From: Desulfobacter sp.
Lineage (GTDB): Bacteria > Desulfobacterota > Desulfobacteria > Desulfobacterales > Desulfobacteraceae
Direction: 5' to 3'
Length of the DNA stretch: 64,000 nucleotides
Assembly (NCBI GenBank): GCA_028768545.1
Contig: CP054838.1
Coordinates: forward strand, 3,335,001 to 3,399,000
Shown here piece by piece: positions 62,940 to 64,000 of this stretch. The notes under the pieces are model-generated. The model saw only the letters and a program-made list of their open reading frames with translations, made no database searches and was not told the DNA's origin. Every line of letters starts with the position of its first letter. The first letter of the stretch is position 1. The position numbers and the translations under genes were made by a program.

Positions 62940-64000
62940 ATGTCCACAAGCTTCATATACCATGCCTTTGGCCTTCGTGACTACTTTTATAAAACAACGC
63001 GTTTCATCGGTGGAATAATCACTTTTGAACTCATACCAAAACCGGAGGCGGTAAAATGCCCGGAATGTAATTCCAGGTCCGTCACCAGGAAAGGGATTGT
63101 GACAAGAGATCTCAGAACAATACCGGTAGGTTCAAAACCCGTGATTCTCAGGACGGCTATCCAGAGAATTTGGTGTTCGTTCTGTCAATTTGTCCGGCAA
63201 ATCAAACTATCCTTTGCCCAGGAGGGGAAAAGCTATACCCGGGCTTTTGAACGGTATGTCTTGGAGTTGTCTCAGTTCATGACAATCAAAGATATTGCCA
63301 TCCATTTAAGGATCAGCTGGGATACGATAAAGCAGATCCAGAAAGAAGACCTGCTGAGGCGTTATCGAAAAATCCCCCTTGAGAAAGTCCGGCAGATTGC
63401 CATAGATGAAATTTCCATAGGGAAAGGGCATAAATACTTGACCATCGTGATGGATCTGGAATCCGGTAGAATTCTGCACGTGGGAGAAGGAAAAGGTGGT
63501 GAAGCTTTGAAATCTTTTTGGACAAAAGTGAAAATATCGAAAGCAAAAATCAAAGCCGTCAGCATCGATATGTCCCCGGCATACTTGAGTGCTGTTATTG
63601 AAAATCTTTCTGGTTCAGCAATTGTCTTTGACAGATTTCATGTTGTTAAATTGTTCAATGAGAAACTGTCGGATTTCAGGCGAAAGCTCTACAACCTTCT
63701 TGCCAATACCGGGCAACAAAAACTTCTGAAGGGAGTCCGGTGGCTTTTGTTAAAAAATCCCGAAAACCTCAGTGATGACAAGAAGGAGGCCCAACGGTTA
63801 GAAGAAGCATTGAAAATAAATCAGCCGCTATTGGTAGTCTACTACATGAAAGAGGAACTCAGGCAAATATGGAATCAAAAGAAAAAAGAAACAGCTGAAA
63901 AGATAGTCAGCAATTGGATCAATCTGGCCAATATTTCCAAAATTCCAATGTTGATGAAATTTGCCAAGACCTTGGCTGTGCACAGGCAAAGAATCCTTTC
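62940..64000 (+). CDS. ISL3-family transposase, 3' end outside window
   Basis: 353 codons are in view and the frame runs off the end. The ATG at 62940 follows CGGAG. N-terminal zinc finger with VKCPECNSRSV and RIWCSFCQFVRQ, an HTH (FMTIKDIAIHLRISWDTIK), then the DDE part: AIDEISIGKGHKYLTIVMDL, VSIDMSPAYLSAVIENL, and IVFDRFHVVKLFNEKL. These are ISL3-family signatures. No frameshift is seen in the visible part. Confidence 0.93.
   Translation, partial: MSTSFIYHAFGLRDYFYKTTRFIGGIITFELIPKPEAVKCPECNSRSVTRKGIVTRDLRTIPVGSKPVILRTAIQRIWCSFCQFVRQIKLSFAQEGKSYTRAFERYVLELSQFMTIKDIAIHLRISWDTIKQIQKEDLLRRYRKIPLEKVRQIAIDEISIGKGHKYLTIVMDLESGRILHVGEGKGGEALKSFWTKVKISKAKIKAVSIDMSPAYLSAVIENLSGSAIVFDRFHVVKLFNEKLSDFRRKLYNLLANTGQQKLLKGVRWLLLKNPENLSDDKKEAQRLEEALKINQPLLVVYYMKEELRQIWNQKKKETAEKIVSNWINLANISKIPMLMKFAKTLAVHRQRIL

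Overview
The window looks like a chromosome segment of a sulfate-reducing deltaproteobacterium of the Desulfobacteraceae type. The evidence is gene content and protein style: several AMP-forming acyl-CoA ligases, an activator-dependent radical 2-hydroxyacyl-CoA dehydratase operon, a sigma54 regulator next to a dinitrogenase-cofactor-like small protein, and an ole (head-to-head hydrocarbon) gene pair. The genus is an inference. No CRISPR array, prophage or rRNA was seen; one tRNA (initiator Met) is present.

Layout. 1-2.6 kb: end of an oleB-like hydrolase, an unknown membrane-anchored protein and oleC. 2.6-3.9 kb: a DHH/CBS protein. 4.4-8.4 kb: a locus with Fap (functional amyloid) architecture: a broken repeat-bearing fibre subunit, a small Asn/Gln-rich subunit, a C39 peptidase and a coiled-coil/beta-barrel exporter. 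8.6-18.3 kb: housekeeping genes (hpf, tRNA-fMet, rfaE1, thrH, hom, purM, tsaD, nagZ), a divergent diadenylate-cyclase-domain protein with a His-rich partner, and an SH3/coiled-coil membrane protein. 18.3-21 kb: an aspartokinase gene broken by an IS4-family element and a frameshift. 21-31 kb: acyl-CoA ligase, a hybrid histidine kinase split by an IS256-family element, aconitase and malic enzyme. 31-36 kb: PAS-sigma54 activator, a NifX/NafY-like protein behind a sigma54 promoter, ZIP metal transporter, DMT exporter, DUF2889 protein and an alkyltransferase-like protein. 36-38.7 kb: amino-acid ABC permeases and binding protein. 38.8-44 kb: a decayed glnK-amtB locus ending in a nest of four transposon types. 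44-52 kb: a TetR-controlled operon (acyl-CoA ligase, two dehydratase subunits, SDR, ATPase activator). 52-53 kb: HDOD protein. 53.2-55.9 kb: ISAs1 element interrupted by another IS256 copy. 56-59.2 kb: dnaX-ebfC-recR plus a Cys-cluster protein. 59.2-62.7 kb: motB, motA (with an in-frame amber codon), a frameshifted receiver/HD-GYP-like gene and an HD nucleotidase. The window ends inside an ISL3-family transposase.

Two themes stand out. First, genome decay by insertion sequences: two IS4 copies, three IS256 copies, and IS630, ISAs1, ISKra4-like and ISL3 sequences. Several targets can be rebuilt exactly from target duplications (aspartokinase, hybrid kinase, IS630 orfA). Several other genes carry small lesions (amtB, motA, the fibre subunit, the HD-GYP-like gene), so the sequence should be checked for homopolymer errors before all are called mutations. 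Second, self-contained metabolic or regulatory modules: the radical dehydratase operon, whose divergent promoter has near-consensus -35/-10 boxes with a palindrome filling the 17-bp spacer; the sigma54 activator, its likely target promoter and repeated TTGCAAC-type motifs; and the Fap-type locus.
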